The translations under genes and the position numbers were made by a program. A stretch of DNA of 64,000 bases, taken from contig CAVUGU010000014.1 of assembly GCA_963741055.1 (NCBI GenBank), positions 186,001 through 250,000 on the forward strand, read 5' to 3'. Below the pieces are notes generated by a model. That model was not told where the DNA came from, did no database searches, and saw only the letters and a program-made list of their open reading frames with translations. The stretch's first letter is position 1; each line of letters begins with the position of its first letter. Below are positions 35,884-45,239 of this stretch, one piece after another. The DNA comes from Bog-756 sp963741055 (GTDB taxonomy: Bacteria > Actinomycetota > Acidimicrobiia > Acidimicrobiales > RAAP-2).

Positions 35884-37761
35884 CTAGAGCTCGGGGGGCT
35901 CGGTTTCCGCCAGCAGCGACACCGCCTCGATGAGCGCGAGGTGGGTGAACGCCTGGGGGAAGTTGCCGAGATGCTGCCCGGTCGTGGTGTCGATCTCCTC
36001 GGCGTAGAGGAGGAGCGGACCGGCGAAGGAGAGGAGCTTCTCGCAGAGCGCGTTCGCCCGGTCGACCTCGCCGATCATGGCGAGGGCGGAGACCAGCCAG
36101 AACGAGCAGATGGTGAAGGTCCCCTCTTTGCCGGCGAAGCCGGTGTCGGTGGTGTCGGTGCGGTACCGCAGCACGAACCCGTCCTCGGTCAGCTCGTCGG
36201 CGATCGCGAGCACGGTGGCGCGAACCCGATCGTCGGTCGGAGGGAGGAACCCCATCAGCGGGATCAGCAGGAGCGCGGCGTCGAGGTCGTCGGTCTCGTA
36301 GTGCTGTTTGAACACGCCGCGGGCGGAGACACCCTTTTCGAGGACCTCCGCTTTGATCTCGTCGGCGATCTTCCGCCACTTGGCGGAGCGTTCGTCGTCC
36401 CCCCGCTCCTCGGCGAGCCACGTCGCGCGGTCCATCGCCACCCAGCACATGACCTTCGACGCGGTGAAGTCCTGGGGGTCGCCGCGCACCTCCCAGATGC
36501 CCTGGTCCTTGTCGTGCCGGTGCTCGGCGCACTGCTCGACGAGGGCGGAAAGGCCTTCCCACACCGGGCCGGCGATCTGCAGGTCGGTCCGCTTGACCTG
36601 GATGGAGACCGCGTCGAAGAGCATGCCCCAGACATCGAGCTGGAGCTGGTCGAACGCGCCGTTGCCCACCCGGACCGGTCGCGAGTTCCGCCAGCCCGAC
36701 AGGTGGTCGAGGGTTCGCTCCGTGAGGTCCCGCTCGCTGCCGATCCCGTACATGATCTGCAGGTGGGGACGGGCGGCATCGGGCGAGTTGACGTCGCCGT
36801 CCATGATGCAGTCGAGGACGAAGGCGAAGAAGTTGACCGCTTCCCAGTCGTAGCCGAGCCGGTAGAGCGACCGGAGCATGAAGGAGGAATCACGGATCCA
36901 GGTGAACCGGTAGTCCCAGTTGCGCTCGCCGCCCGGTGTCTCGGGCAACGAGGTGGTGCTGGCCGCCAGGATGGCCCCGGTCGGTGAGTAGCTGAGACCC
37001 TTCAGCGTGAGCGCGCTCCGCTCGACATACCGTCGCCACGGGTGATCGACCACACGGGCGACGGAGAGCCAGTGCCGCCAGGCCTGTGCCGTCGCCTCGA
37101 TTTCGCGTCGGGCGTCCTCGACGCTCGTGACGTCGTGATCGTTCCAGGAGAGGGCAGCGAACGCGCTCTCACCCTTCTGGAGGGTGATCCGTCCCATCGC
37201 CCGCTGCCCGATCGTGCCGAGGCGCAAGTTGCTGGTCAGCCGCAAGGGCGGCGACGCAGCGGTTGAAGAGGGGACGATGTCCATCGCCGAGTAGTCGTCG
37301 CCACGGTAGGAGGCGACCGCGCCGACCGTCCCGTACTCGAAGCTCGGGATGCAATCGAGGGTGACCTCGACCCACCCGTCGATACAGGTCGCCAGTCGGA
37401 GCAGCGTGCCGAGCCCGACCATCTCTCCGGGTGCGCGGCGGTACTCGGGCCGGCGTTTCGAATTGGGCGGGGCGTTGCCGACCAGGAGGACGTCCTGGAC
37501 GAGGAGCCAGCCGCTCGGGGTGTGCCAGGTGGTCTCGACGACCATGGTCCCCGGCAGGTAACGACGGTCGTGGGGGACCGAGCTGGCCTCGGGCGCGAAG
37601 CTGAACGAGCCGGCCCGTCGGTCGAGCATCGCCCCGAAGACGCTCGGTGAGTCGGGCCGTGGGAGGCACAGCCATTCGACCGCGCTGTTGGGCGCGACGA
37701 GGCAGCTGACTTCGCAGTCCGAGAGGAATCCGTAATCCGCGATGGGGGGGAAATCGGCCAT
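35884..37761 (-). CDS. Glycoside hydrolase family 15 (glucoamylase/trehalase-like)
   Basis: A 625-residue GH15 protein, intact. The N-terminal beta domain has FPPIADYGFLSDCEVSCLV and VEWLCLPRPDSPSVFGAMLD, the start shared by bacterial glucoamylases and mycobacterial GH15 trehalases. The barrel has GGERNWDYRFTWIRDSSFML, YGIGSERDLTERTLDHLSGW, the general-acid Glu region DQGIWEVRGDPQDFTASKVM and the base Glu in GPLLLYAEEIDTTTGQHLGN. No signal peptide, so cytoplasmic glucan or trehalose breakdown is likely; trehalase is the leading guess in an actinomycete. ATG 37761 is preceded by GGGACGGG. Confidence 0.87.
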   Translation of the reverse strand: MADFPPIADYGFLSDCEVSCLVAPNSAVEWLCLPRPDSPSVFGAMLDRRAGSFSFAPEASSVPHDRRYLPGTMVVETTWHTPSGWLLVQDVLLVGNAPPNSKRRPEYRRAPGEMVGLGTLLRLATCIDGWVEVTLDCIPSFEYGTVGAVASYRGDDYSAMDIVPSSTAASPPLRLTSNLRLGTIGQRAMGRITLQKGESAFAALSWNDHDVTSVEDARREIEATAQAWRHWLSVARVVDHPWRRYVERSALTLKGLSYSPTGAILAASTTSLPETPGGERNWDYRFTWIRDSSFMLRSLYRLGYDWEAVNFFAFVLDCIMDGDVNSPDAARPHLQIMYGIGSERDLTERTLDHLSGWRNSRPVRVGNGAFDQLQLDVWGMLFDAVSIQVKRTDLQIAGPVWEGLSALVEQCAEHRHDKDQGIWEVRGDPQDFTASKVMCWVAMDRATWLAEERGDDERSAKWRKIADEIKAEVLEKGVSARGVFKQHYETDDLDAALLLIPLMGFLPPTDDRVRATVLAIADELTEDGFVLRYRTDTTDTGFAGKEGTFTICSFWLVSALAMIGEVDRANALCEKLLSFAGPLLLYAEEIDTTTGQHLGNFPQAFTHLALIEAVSLLAETEPPEL

Positions 37762-37843
37762 GTGCCCGTCCCTTCGATCGTCCGCCGTCCCAGTGTTGCA
37801 GAGGTTCGACGCGCGGGTCCAAGCGTGTGGCCCCGACGTTGGC

Positions 37844-38879
37844 TCAGCCTGCTTCGCTCGCGACCTCGTTCGACGGCTCGGGGACCGGCGGCGCGGTGAC
37901 GCGCTTTCGGAAGATGTAGAGGGTCCACCCCTGGTAGAGCAGGACGAGCGGGAAGAAGATCAGCGCGACGACCGACATCACCCTCAGGGTGTAGGAGGGG
38001 CTGGCGGTGTTGGACACCGTCAGGTTGTAGGCCGAGTTGGTGGTCGAGACCATCACCCGTGGGAAGAGATCGAAGAACAGCGATCCCACCACGCTCGCCA
38101 TGGCGGTGGCCGCCGAAGCGAAGGCCCAGCCCTCCGCCTTCCCTTCGGCGAAGAGCGACGCCGCGATCACCGCCAGGAGGGCGAGCGCGTCGATCGGCCT
38201 CGGGACGAAGCCGGCGTTGCCGATGCCGACATGGCTCCAGGTGAGCCAGCCGAAGGTGATCAGCACGGCCACCCAACCGATCCGACTGGAGAGCCGGCTG
38301 ACCCGGTCGTGCAATGCCCCCTCCGTCTTCAGCGTCAGGTACGTGGCGCCGAGGAGGAGGGAGAGCACGGTGAGAGTGAGACCCGGTGTAGAGGCCGAAG
38401 GGCACCAGCAGACCCCAGAAGCTGCCCGTGTAGTTGTGGGCGGAGTCGATGGGCAAACCGTGGAGCAGATCGCCGAGGGCGGTTCCGAGCAGGAAGGGGA
38501 TGAAAAAGCTCCCGATGGTGAGCGACCAGCGCCAGGTTCCCCTCCAGCGGGGATCGTCGATCTTGCGGCCGTACTCGAAGGAGAGCCCGCGGACGATCAG
38601 CGCGACCAATACCAGCAGGACGGCCAGGTACAGCGCCGAGAACATGGTGGCGTACCAACCGGGGAAGGCGGCGAAGATCGCCGCTCCGGCGACGATCAGC
38701 CACACCTCGTTTCCGTCCCAGACCGGCCCGATCGTGTTGATGCACACCCGTCGCTCGGCGTCGGTTCTCCCCACGAACGAGTGCAGCATCCCCACTCCGA
38801 AGTCGAAGCCCTCGAGGACGAAGAACCCCACCCAGAGGATGGCGATGATGATGAACCAGACGTTGCTCAGGTACACCAT
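37844..38879 (-). CDS. cydB: Cytochrome bd ubiquinol oxidase subunit II (frameshifted)
   Basis: About 345 residues, all membrane helices. The N-terminus VYLSNVWFIIIAILWVGFFV with EGFDFGVGML and INTIGPVWDGNEVWLIVAGA is classic CydB. After LLVPFGLYTG the frame breaks: one extra G (CCC at 38382-38384) must be removed to read GLTLTVLSLLLGATYLTLKT, then WSHVGIGNAGFVPRPID and the last helices. CydB is the structural partner of the haem-bearing CydA in oxygen reduction. ATG 38879 follows GGAGG and lies 23 bases after the CydA stop. Confidence 0.92.
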
Positions 38880-38902
38880 GGCGGCCTCGTCGCCCTCCTC
38901 TC

Positions 38903-40335
38903 CTAGTAGATGAGCGCCAGGACTCGCGGTTCTTCGGACGGCGTGCCACCGGTCCCGTCCTGTTCGCCATCCTCGCCGCTCGTCCTCGCCTGCTCCTTCC
39001 TCGAGCGGACGTCGCCCGTAGTGGATCATCAGATAGGCGTCCGCGATACCGAGGGACAGATAGAGGACGACGAAGACCATCAGGCTGATCCAGATGTCGG
39101 TCGAGGTCACCTTCGGGGACACGCCCTGCGCGGTGGTCATCAGACCTTGGACGATCCAGGGTTGTCGACCGTTCTCGGTGAGCAACCAGCCGGCGGTGTT
39201 GATGAGGAACGGCGCGATCGCGAACCAGGGCGCGATCAGGAGGAACCACTTGGCCCGCTCGAGCTTCTTCCTGCGGAGCAGCCACATGCCCCACAGTGCG
39301 AACAGGAAGACCAGCGAACCGAGGTAGGCCATCACCCGCATGCTCCAGTACTGGATGAACACGTTCGGGACGTAGTTCCCCGGTCCGTACTGCTTTGACG
39401 TACTGGGCCTGGACGTTGTTCAGGCCCTGGACCTCGCCGTCCACATGGTTGGTCGCAAGGATCGAGAGAAGGTCCGGAACCTCGAGGATCTGAGTGGGCG
39501 TCTCGTCGTTCTTACCGCCGCCGATCTGGAAGAGCGAGAAGGAGCAGTGTGAGGGACAGGTCGTCCAGAGCGCCTCGGCCGCGGCGATCTTCATCGGTTG
39601 GTACTTGCCCTCGATGACCCCGAGCTCGCTGCCGATGAACAGATTGAGCGCGACCGCCGGAGCGAGCACCGCGAGCGAGATGATCGCCGTGCGCCGGAAG
39701 GCGTCCACTGCGTCCTTGCGCCGCAGGTGCCAGGCGGAGAAGGCGAGCATCACGATCGCGCCGGTCACCAGCGACGCGAGGATCACGTGCGGGTAGGCCC
39801 ACAGGAAGACCGGGTTGGTGAACAGCGCCCAGACGTCGTTGAGCTCCGGTTGATGCTTCGAGTTCATCACGTACCCGACCGGGTGCTGCATCCACGAGTT
39901 CGCCGCCATGATGAACAGCGCGGAGAGCATCGTGGCCGCCGCGACGATCCAGATGCAGGCAAGATGAAGCTTCCTCGAGATGCGGTCCCAGCCGAAGATC
40001 CAGATGCCGAGGAAGGTCGACTCGACGAAGAACGCGATCAGACCTTCCATCGCCAGCGGGCCGCCGAAGATGTTGCCGACGAAGCGCGAGTAGTTGGACC
40101 AGTTCATGCCGAACTCGAACTCCTGGACCAACCCGGTCACCACCCCGATCGCGACGTTGATCAGGAGCAGCGACCCGAAGAATCGAGTGAGGCGGCGGAA
40201 GGTGGGATCGTCGTTCCGGTACCAGCTGGTCTGGAGGATCGCGGTGAGGAGTGCCAGCCCGATGGTGAGAGGGACGAACAGGAAGTGGTAGATGGTGGTG
40301 GTCGCGAACTGCCACCGAGCAAGATCGAGGTTCAA
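38903..40335 (-). CDS. cydA: Cytochrome bd ubiquinol oxidase subunit I (frameshifted)
   Basis: About 477 residues carrying the haems. TTG 40335 gives the standard N-terminus NLDLARWQFATTTIYHFLFV (haem-ligand His in YHFLF); GLVQEFEFGMNWSNYSRFVG contains the conserved Glu residues, and later ELGVIEGKYQPMKIAAAEA (Q-loop, short type). One extra A in the run at 39394-39396 (plus strand TTT) breaks QYVKQYGPGNYVPN; the next frame has WSMRVMAYLGSLVFLFALWG. A second shift hides the end, which restored reads RVLALIY and stops at TAG (38903-38905). This removes the apparent CydA-CydB fusion. cydC and cydD are not present. Confidence 0.92.
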
Positions 40336-40513
40336 TGTGGTGCACCTCGAACCATTGCACTCGAACCATAGACACGCGAGACCGCAGCCACGCACCACCT
40401 CCCGCCTTCGTCGAGGGCTTCAGAGTACCTCGCGGCCTCCGGTTCGCAAGGGTTGGCGGTCATAGTTGTCGCGGCGACCGATCGAACCCGCAAGAACCCG
40501 AAGGAGGCTGACG

Positions 40514-40837
40514 ATGAACGAAGAGTGGCCGTGGCCCGCGGCGCTGGACGCAGTGATCGCGGCACCGGAGTTTCACACCGTGCTCTACGAGGACGAGCGT
40601 GCGGGTCCTCGAGGGTCTCGTCCCGCAAGGTGTGACCGTGCCCCTTCCACCCATCGGTTCGGAGGGGTGCTCTTCTCTTCAGCTCGAGTGATTTCGTCCG
40701 GCGGGGCGAGGACGGCGAGGTCATCGTCACACTCGGGGTGCTCTGACGAGGACGACCTGGCGCCCGTGACGCACACCTTCGAGAACGTGGGCGCGTCCGG
40801 CTTCCACACGTCGACGGTGGAGATGAAGGACACCTAG
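40514..40837 (+). CDS. Small cupin-like protein (several frameshifts)
   Basis: About 107 residues reconstructed over frames. AAPEFHTVLYEDER and the end VTHTFENVGASGFHTSTVEM are in the ATG 40514 frame; between them VRVLEGLVPQGVTVPL and SSSDFVRRGEDGEVIVTL appear in other frames, with THRFGGVLF back in the first. The order (beta strands, His-containing THR and THTFEN) matches single-domain cupins that bind a metal. ATG 40514 follows AAGGAGG. The stop overlaps the convergent nitroreductase stop in a shared CTAG. Confidence 0.55.
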   Translation: MNEEWPWPAALDAVIAAPEFHTVLYEDERAGPRGSRPARCDRAPSTHRFGGVLFSSARVISSGGARTARSSSHSGCSDEDDLAPVTHTFENVGASGFHTSTVEMKDT

Positions 40838-41455
40838 AGCCGAGCCCCCGCCCTTCGCCTTCCACCCACCGCGATGGACGCATTCCTCGAGTGTCCGACG
40901 TGGGCGCAGGCCGGACTTGGTGGGCGGGTCCGGATCCGCCGCCTCGCCGAGCAGCACGGCTCCGAGCCATCGGAGGCGGTCGGGCACCCCGAGCTCGGCC
41001 GCCAACGCCGCCTCGCCCCGGAAGTTGCCGAGGAACGCGGCCCCGACGCCTTGGTCGGCGGCACCGAGCAGAATGGTCATCACCGAGAAGCCGGCGTCGA
41101 CGAACCAGAACGGGACGCCCCACTCGGACGCTCCCTGGCCACCGCCGACTTTGTCGGGCTCCTGGTAGCGGTCGGCGTAGGCATCAGGATCGGCGAAGGC
41201 GAGGACGACGACGGGCGCCCTCCGCAGCCCGGCGAAGCGCGACGACCGGGCCCTCCACTCGGAGTCGGTGGTCGTGTCCCAGTACCGGGCCGTCTCCTCC
41301 CCTTGGAGGACGACGAACTCGCGTCCTTGGGTGTTGCCGGCCGACGGAGCCCGGAGCGCCGCTTCGAGCAGGTCGTCGACGACTCCCGGGTCGAGGGGCC
41401 TGCCCGAGAAGTTCCGGGTCATCCGCCGGCGCCGCACCGCGTCGGTCAGCTCCAT
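40834..41455 (-). CDS. Nitroreductase family FMN protein (frameshifted at the end)
   Basis: About 207 residues. The FMN phosphate/ring region is DAVRRRRMTRNFSGRPLDPG and LEAALRAPSAGNTQGREFVV at the N-terminus; then FVDAGFSVMTILLGAADQGV, GAAFLGNFRGEAALAAELGV and LRWLGAVLLGEAAD, all typical of the family. The natural end RPRRTLEECVHRGGW is followed by one extra base in the C run at 40845-40849; removing it gives KAKGGGARL and a stop at 40834. NAD(P)H-dependent reduction is expected, substrate unknown. ATG 41455 (MELTDAVRRRRM) is the standard start. Confidence 0.87.
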
Positions 41456-41605
41456 CCGACCACCACAGAGCAGACGCTACCGGCGACCCGACCGGCTCCC
41501 CGCTCCAGAGGGAATGTTGACCTCGCTGGTAGTGTTTCACCAGGTACGAAGAGCGTGTGCCGCTTGTCGGAGCACCGGACGCCTCGTAGAAGGAACGTGA
41601 TCGCA

Positions 41606-42784
41606 GTGCCCACATTCAGGGAGATGCTGGCTGACGCCAAGGCTGCCGTGCGGGAGGTCGACCCGGCCACCGCGGAGCAGGAGATCGCCGCGGGCGGGAC
41701 CGTGGTGCTCGACGTCCGTGAGCCGGACGAGTACGAGCAGGGCGCGCTTCCCGACGCAGTCCACATCCCCCGCGGGACGCTCGAGACCTCGGTCGAGGGC
41801 CGCATCCCGGACAAGTCCTCCCACGTCCTCGTCTACTGCGCGGGAGGCGTTCGCTCGGCGTTCGCCGCCCAGACCATGCAGGAGCTCGGGTACTCCGACG
41901 TCGCGTCGGTGGTCGGCGGTTTCAATCGTTGGAAGGACGAGGGAAGGGCGTGGACCGCGCCGCGCTCGCTCACCTCCGACCAGCGGAACCGCTACCAGCG
42001 CCACCTCCTTCTCCCCGAGGTGGGCGAGGCCGGCCAGCTGAAGTTGCTCGATTCGAAGGTCCTCCTCCTCGGCGCCGGCGGGCTCGGGTCGCCCGCGGCC
42101 CTCTATCTGGCGGCTGCCGGGGTCGGCACCCTCGGCATCATCGACATGGACGTCGTGGATGCCTCGAACCTCCAGCGTCAGATCCTCCACAACACCGATC
42201 GGATCGGTGAGCGCAAGGTGGACTCGGCGAAGAAGACCCTGACCTTGGTCAATCCCGACGTGAACGTCGTCACCTACGACGTGCGTCTCGGCGCCGACAA
42301 CATCCTCGACATCATCGACGGCTACGACGTGATCGTCGACGGGACGGACAACTTCCCGACCCGGTACCTCGTCAACGACGCATCCCTGCTCAAGCGGATC
42401 CCGGTCGTGCACGGGTCGATCTTCCGCTTCGAGGGGCAGGTGACGGTCTTCACCCCTTACGAGGGTCCGTGCTACCGGTGCATGATCCCCGAGCCGCCGC
42501 CGGCCGAGCTCGCGCCGAGCTGCGCGGAGGCGGGGGTGCTCGGCGTCCTCCCCGGGATCATCGGCTCGATCCAGGCGCTCGAGGCGGTGAAGATCCTCCT
42601 CGGAATCGGCGAGACCCTGCAAGGGCGACTCCTCGCCTACGACGCCCTCGAAGAGACCTTCCGCACCTTCAAGGTCCATCGTGACCCGGCCTGCCCCGCC
42701 TGCGGGCCCGACGCCGGCGAGCTGGTCATCGCCGAGTACGACGATCTCTGCATGCCCCATGTGACGGAACCGCCTCCCGCCTGA
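41606..42784 (+). CDS. Rhodanese-MoeB/ThiF protein (sulfur-carrier adenylyltransferase/sulfurtransferase)
   Basis: About 392 residues in two domains. The N-terminal rhodanese (residues 1-110) has VVLDVREPDEYEQGALPDAV and the active Cys in HVLVYCAGGVRSAFAAQ. The C-terminal E1-like domain has LLLPEVGEAGQLKLLDSKVL, ATP site LLLGAGGLGSPAALYLAAAG, DMDVVDASNLQRQILH, IVDGTDNFPTRYLVND and zinc cysteines CYRCMIPEP and CPACGPD. Such proteins activate and thiolate ThiS, MoaD or CysO-type carriers. MoeZ normally places rhodanese at the C-terminus; here the order is reversed. GTG 41606 gives MPTFREM; GTG 41597 is an alternative. Confidence 0.9.
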   Translation: MPTFREMLADAKAAVREVDPATAEQEIAAGGTVVLDVREPDEYEQGALPDAVHIPRGTLETSVEGRIPDKSSHVLVYCAGGVRSAFAAQTMQELGYSDVASVVGGFNRWKDEGRAWTAPRSLTSDQRNRYQRHLLLPEVGEAGQLKLLDSKVLLLGAGGLGSPAALYLAAAGVGTLGIIDMDVVDASNLQRQILHNTDRIGERKVDSAKKTLTLVNPDVNVVTYDVRLGADNILDIIDGYDVIVDGTDNFPTRYLVNDASLLKRIPVVHGSIFRFEGQVTVFTPYEGPCYRCMIPEPPPAELAPSCAEAGVLGVLPGIIGSIQALEAVKILLGIGETLQGRLLAYDALEETFRTFKVHRDPACPACGPDAGELVIAEYDDLCMPHVTEPPPA

Positions 42785-42818
42785 GCCGTCACCTTCCGAG
42801 GTCGCGCGTCACACCTTC

Positions 42819-42824
42819 TAACCT
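42819..42824 (+). promoter_or_regulatory. Leaderless-type -10 box for the mutase
   Basis: TAACCT ends eight bases before ATG 42833. Confidence 0.5.
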
Positions 42825-42832
42825 GTGGCCCG

Positions 42833-44440
42833 ATGGCTGCGTCAGGTACCAATTCAAGCGAGACCAACGGGCGCTTCACCGACTCGGGGATCGAGGTCCG
42901 CTCCGTCTACCGCCCGGTCGACCTCGACGGTTGGGACCCGGCCACTCAGCTCGGTGACCCCGGACAGTTCCCCTACACCCGGGGCATCCGCGAGGACATG
43001 TACCGGGGCCGGCTGTGGACGATGCGGCAGTACGCGGGGTTCGGCACCGCCGAGGCGACCAACGAGCGCTTCAAGTTCCTGCTCGGCGCCGGGCAGACCG
43101 GATTGTCCTGTGCCTTCGACCTCCCCACCCAGATGGGTTACGACTCCGACCATCCCCGCGCCGAGGGCGAGGTCGGAAAGGTCGGGGTCGCCATCGACTC
43201 GCTGGCCGACATGCGGCTCCTTCTCGCGGACCTTCCGCTCGACAAGGTCACCACCTCGATGACCATCAACGCGACCGCGGCGATCCTGCTCCTCCTCTAC
43301 CAGCTGGTGGCAGAGGAGAACGGCGTCGATGCCCACCTTCTCGGCGGCACCGTCCAGAACGACATCCTGAAGGAATACGTGGCACGCGGGACCTACATCT
43401 ATCCGCCAAGGCCGTCGATGCGCCTCGTCACCGACACCTTCTCCTACTGCGCCGAACACCTGCCCGCCTGGAACACGATCTCGATCTCGGGCTACCACAT
43501 CCGTGAGGCCGGCTCGACGGCGGTGCAGGAGATCGCGTTCACCATCGCCAACGGGATCGCCTACGTCGAGGCCGCGCTCGCGGCCGGGCTCGACGTGGAC
43601 GAGTTCGCACCGAGGTTGAGCTTCTTCTGGAACGCCCACAACAACCTCTTCGAAGAAGTCGCCAAGTACCGTGCCGCCCGCCGGATGTGGGCCCGGCTGA
43701 TGACCGAACGCTTCGGGGCCAAGGACGAGCGCTCGAAGCTTCTCCGGTTCCACACCCAGACCGGCGGATCGACGCTCACCGCGCAACAGCCCGAGAACAA
43801 CATCGTTCGAGTCACTCTTCAGGGACTCGGTGCCGCGCTCGGCGGGACCCAGAGCCTCCACACCAACGGCTTCGACGAGGCGCTCGGACTCCCCACGGAA
43901 CAGGCGGCGAAGATCGCCCTCCGGACCCAGCAGATCATCGGTTACGAGTCCGGCATCGCCGACACGGTCGATCCGCTCGCGGGTTCGTGGTTCGTCGAGT
44001 CACTGACCGACGAGGTGGAAACCCGCGCGTGGCAGTACCTCGAGCGGATCGACGAGATGGGTGGAGCCGTCGCCGCCATCGAGGCCCGTTACATGCAACA
44101 GGAGATCGAGCAGGCCGCGTACGCCTACGCGAAGGCGGTCGACGCGGGCGACAAGACGGTGGTCGGCGTCAATCGATTCGTGGATGATCGAGAGGAACCC
44201 TCGGAGGTGTTCCCGATCGACGAGGGGCTGCAGCGCTCCCAGATCGACCGGGTCCGGAGGGTCAGGGCGGAACGGGACCAGGCCGCAGTCGACGCCGCCC
44301 TCGCCGACGTCGAGGCCGCCGCCCGCGGGACCGAGAACCTCCTCGTCCCGATGAAGGCGGCCCTGGCCGCGATGGCGACCCTGGGCGAAGTTTCCGACGT
44401 CCTCCGTGGAGTCTTCGGGGAGTTCGAGCCCTCCGGCTGA
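42833..44440 (+). CDS. Methylmalonyl-CoA mutase, large subunit without B12 domain
   Basis: A 535-residue catalytic TIM-barrel chain (FPYTRGIREDMYRGRLWTMR, QYAGFGTAEATNERFKFLLG, GLSCAFDLPTQMGYDSDHP, VQNDILKEYVARGTYIYPP, ISISGYHIREAGSTAVQEIA, GGTQSLHTNGFDEALGLPTE). The B12-binding domain is absent, as in two-subunit mutases. Tyr in RQYAGF and Ala in SCAFD are the residues of methylmalonyl-CoA mutase, whereas 2-hydroxyisobutyryl-CoA mutase has Ile and Asp there. The small subunit and the MeaB chaperone are not in the window. It would interconvert methylmalonyl- and succinyl-CoA using adenosylcobalamin. Leaderless ATG. Confidence 0.9.
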   Translation: MAASGTNSSETNGRFTDSGIEVRSVYRPVDLDGWDPATQLGDPGQFPYTRGIREDMYRGRLWTMRQYAGFGTAEATNERFKFLLGAGQTGLSCAFDLPTQMGYDSDHPRAEGEVGKVGVAIDSLADMRLLLADLPLDKVTTSMTINATAAILLLLYQLVAEENGVDAHLLGGTVQNDILKEYVARGTYIYPPRPSMRLVTDTFSYCAEHLPAWNTISISGYHIREAGSTAVQEIAFTIANGIAYVEAALAAGLDVDEFAPRLSFFWNAHNNLFEEVAKYRAARRMWARLMTERFGAKDERSKLLRFHTQTGGSTLTAQQPENNIVRVTLQGLGAALGGTQSLHTNGFDEALGLPTEQAAKIALRTQQIIGYESGIADTVDPLAGSWFVESLTDEVETRAWQYLERIDEMGGAVAAIEARYMQQEIEQAAYAYAKAVDAGDKTVVGVNRFVDDREEPSEVFPIDEGLQRSQIDRVRRVRAERDQAAVDAALADVEAAARGTENLLVPMKAALAAMATLGEVSDVLRGVFGEFEPSG

Positions 44441-44449
44441 GTGGGGTGT

Positions 44450-44471
44450 CCGCGACCCCAACCCGTCGCGG
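44450..44471. terminator. Hairpin between convergent genes
   Basis: CCGCGAC (44450-44456) and GTCGCGG (44465-44471) form a perfect 7-bp stem with an 8-base loop, filling the space between the mutase stop and the stop of the minus-strand membrane protein. Confidence 0.5.
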
Positions 44472-45095
44472 TCAGACGTTCGGGGCGCCCCCGAGGTCCC
44501 AGCGCAACGTGAACCCGCCTCGCCGCATACGGCGCGAGAAGTGCAGCACCGAGACCGCGATCGCAGCCCCGGTCAGCAACCAGCTCGTGGCGGTGCGCTC
44601 GACGATGAACGCGCCGACCGACGAGGTGAGGAGGAACCAGGTGACCACTGCGGCGTTGGTCAGCATCACCGCGCCCCAGAGCAGCGAGAGCTCGGCGAAC
44701 ACCTTTCGGGTGAGAGGGTGCACCAGCATGTCCGGGTCGAGCGGGCAGAAGTCCCGCGCGAACCGGTCGATGAGCGGCCGCCGGAGCAGGGTGCTCACCA
44801 AGAAGGCGATACCGATGGCACAGGTCGCGGCGGTGGGCTGCAGGAAGTAGACGAACGCGCTTCCCGTCACCAGCGCGATGACCGTTCGGATGGTGAGCAC
44901 CGCGCACCCGATCAGGAGCATCCCCGGAATAGGCCGGTGGGTGACCAGTCTCCGGGCCACGGCCAGGTAGGACCAGACCAGTCCGGCGATCAACGCACCC
45001 TTCAGTCCGAGGGCGGTCAAGAACACGTAGAACAGCACCGCCGGCACCAGAGCCGACTCGATCAGTCCCGGCAGCGCGTGGCGGGCCGACGCCAA
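44472..45095 (-). CDS. Integral membrane protein (VC0807-like family)
   Basis: At least 207 residues with about six helices, for example LIESALVPAVLFYVFLTALG, AAVLTIRTVIALVTG-like CAVLTIRTVIALVTGSAFVY, TAATCAIGIAFLVSTLL and AELSLLWGAVMLTNAAVVTW. The pattern recalls the VC0807 and septation-protein-A-like membrane families of unknown function. The best start codon in frame is TTG 45095, but the frame stays open upstream and reads protein-like (APADQPAPDHEGTVFRVPSP), so the N-terminus may be longer and hidden by an indel in the 144-base gap. Confidence 0.7.
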   Translation of the reverse strand: MASARHALPGLIESALVPAVLFYVFLTALGLKGALIAGLVWSYLAVARRLVTHRPIPGMLLIGCAVLTIRTVIALVTGSAFVYFLQPTAATCAIGIAFLVSTLLRRPLIDRFARDFCPLDPDMLVHPLTRKVFAELSLLWGAVMLTNAAVVTWFLLTSSVGAFIVERTATSWLLTGAAIAVSVLHFSRRMRRGGFTLRWDLGGAPNV

Positions 45096-45239
45096 CGGCG
45101 AAGGGACACGGAAGACCGTGCCCTCGTGGTCAGGAGCGGGTTGGTCCGCCGGCGCGAGCGCGTTCGATTCGAGGGGGATGGTGGGGATGGGGCGACACGT
45201 TACCCATGCGGATGCCGAAGTTGCCGTCGCCGGTCACTC

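Noticed and set aside
37844..40335. CydA-CydB fusion
   Set aside because: In one frame CydA runs into CydB, but a normal CydA ending (RVLALIY, stop at 38,903) and a GGAGG site before the CydB ATG are present in the neighbouring frame, so a late indel explains it.
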